NCBI GenBank assembly: GCA_963662515.1
Contig: OY759675.1
Coordinates: 4,092,001-4,156,000 of the forward strand
DNA: 64,000 bases
Origin: JAFGDI01 sp963662515
GTDB taxonomy: Bacteria; Planctomycetota; Phycisphaerae; Sedimentisphaerales; SM23-30
Direction of reading: 5' to 3'
Shown here in pieces: positions 63,210-64,000 of this stretch. The notes beneath the pieces were generated by a model. It searched no databases. It was not told the DNA's origin and saw nothing but the letters and a program-made list of their open reading frames with translations. Numbering within the stretch: the first letter of the stretch is position 1; the number at the start of each line of letters is the position of its first letter. A program made the position numbers and the translations under genes.

Positions 63210-63818
63210 TCAAACGCGATCATCATTACCGGCGACAGCCTCGCAGATAATTTCCTGGGTTTCGGCCAGCCATTGCTTTCTCTGCTCTGCCGTACTGGTT
63301 ATTACAATGCCAAATGTCCGCCGCTGAAAATTACCCACCCCGCACAGGCCAAAAATGCAATCCTTCCAGATCCGTTCCAGCGGATCACCGAAAACCGCCT
63401 CTTCCCGAGCTGGGTCGGTATTAGATGTATTAAGAACTATGGCAAACCTGGCCTTGAGCAGACCCACAGGCACACCTTCGCCGCTGTCATCACCTACAAA
63501 CTCATATGCCAGCCCGGGCCGAACGACCCGATCTACCCAGCCAGTGAGAATAGCAGGCGGCTGGCCCCACCAGTTTGGATGAACGATCACAATACCCTGC
63601 GCCTGAGCCAGATCATCACAATGCCTGGCTACCAGCTCAGGCAGCACCGCCCCTCTGGCTGACTCCCCGGCAGGTATCACCGCCGGAAAATCCTCCCGAT
63701 AGAGATCATGGGCCATTACCTCATGACCATGCCGGGCCAGGGTCTGGCAAACACGCTGATATATGGCATAATTAAAACTGCCCTCATCCGGATGGGCCAG
63801 TATCACCAGCACTTTCAT
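63210..63818 (-). CDS. Flavodoxin-fold NAD(P)H oxidoreductase (MdaB/KefG type)
   Basis: This protein has about 202 residues, MKVLVILAHPDEGSFNYAI at the N-terminus (flavin phosphate loop), IVIVHPNWWGQPPAILTGWVDRVVRPGLAYEF (FMN ring site), and a C-terminal FGLCGVGNFQRRTFGIV segment. Members reduce quinones with NAD(P)H or act as Kef channel partners. I start at ATG 63818, with GGAGAGG five bases upstream. It is followed by the LysE gene. Confidence 0.9.
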   Translation of the reverse strand: MKVLVILAHPDEGSFNYAIYQRVCQTLARHGHEVMAHDLYREDFPAVIPAGESARGAVLPELVARHCDDLAQAQGIVIVHPNWWGQPPAILTGWVDRVVRPGLAYEFVGDDSGEGVPVGLLKARFAIVLNTSNTDPAREEAVFGDPLERIWKDCIFGLCGVGNFQRRTFGIVITSTAEQRKQWLAETQEIICEAVAGNDDRV

Positions 63819-63959
63819 ATAAACCTCTCCCATTTTCAGATCTTGCCGCCTATTTGGTAGCACCAGAAAGCCCGGCACTAAACTTACCCTGCGTCAAGTT
63901 AAACAAACCTCGTACTCCCTGATTACGGCCGTTACTCAGGTCATGTTCGCCATACTTAT

Positions 63960-63988
63960 TTAATATACATCAGATCGATCTTTGTCAA
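63960..63988 (-). promoter_or_regulatory. Sigma-70-type promoter of the oxidoreductase-lysE unit
   Basis: On the minus strand, TTGACA (63988-63983) and TATTAA (63965-63960) are separated by 17 bases. Inside the spacer is the palindrome AGATCGATCT (63972-63981), which could be an operator. Confidence 0.55.
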
Positions 63989-64000
63989 CACAAACACTAT

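Overview
This 64 kb window comes from the chromosome of a bacterium that I place in the Planctomycetota, most likely a Phycisphaerae-like anaerobe (moderate confidence). The main reasons are a 2069-residue surface protein with an N-terminal VEELEDRIAPA tag, an M50 protease/HlyD fusion cluster of planctomycete type, a secreted protein ending in a DUF1559-like DGH motif, secreted polysaccharide-active enzymes, and many single-copy genes in short mixed-strand operons. Most genes lie on the minus strand, and many operons end in clear hairpin-plus-T terminators.

Layout. 1-2.1 kb: the start of an acidic exported protein and folC. 2.8-9.0 kb: the giant repetitive LEDRIAP-tagged protein. 10.4-15.8 kb: a three-gene plus-strand export-like operon (GAF-HlyD fusion, HlyD, PqqD-like/M50/HlyD fusion). 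16.3-20.1 kb: a secreted (alpha/alpha)6-type enzyme, a DUF2238 membrane protein and a basic-secretory-protein peptidase. 20.5-24.6 kb: an ECF sigma factor operon with a membrane anti-sigma candidate and two exported proteins, every junction carrying a small hairpin repeat. 24.7-29.8 kb: rho, coaE, mgtE, a DUF502 gene and tRNA-Thr(CGT). 30.1-35.8 kb: an L-rhamnose locus (rhaA, rhaB, NCS1-type permease, divergent AraC regulator). 35.9-37.9 kb: nadD, DUF2905, M20 peptidase. 38.0-42.4 kb: a compact phage-head island (portal, scaffold-like, major capsid, connector-like, lipoprotein) with no terminase or tail genes. 42.6-44.3 kb: recO, zinc-ribbon protein, LolD-like ATPase. 44.3-45.0 kb: a GxxExxY gene framed by two 87-bp direct repeats, then a tandem ATGTCGA repeat. 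45.1-51.1 kb: gltBD. 51.8-54.3 kb: a coiled-coil membrane protein and an NAD-type isocitrate dehydrogenase. 54.4-58.4 kb: an envelope operon (COG3014, YcfL, LpoB, CsgG-like). 58.4-63.9 kb: FAH hydrolase, prmC, a two-propeller GH43 protein, a LysE exporter and an NAD(P)H oxidoreductase.

How the parts may work together. The secreted glycosidases and the rhamnose genes suggest life on plant or algal polysaccharides, with released rhamnose entering through rhaA/rhaB. The giant protein and the adjacent HlyD/M50 genes may be an export substrate and its machinery; this is inference from proximity. The most unusual signals are the lone phage-head island, the HlyD/M50 cluster beside the tagged giant protein, the stem-covarying hairpin repeats that sit exactly on stop codons, and the repeat-framed GxxExxY cassette.

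All assignments are from reading the sequence and from family knowledge; no database search was run.
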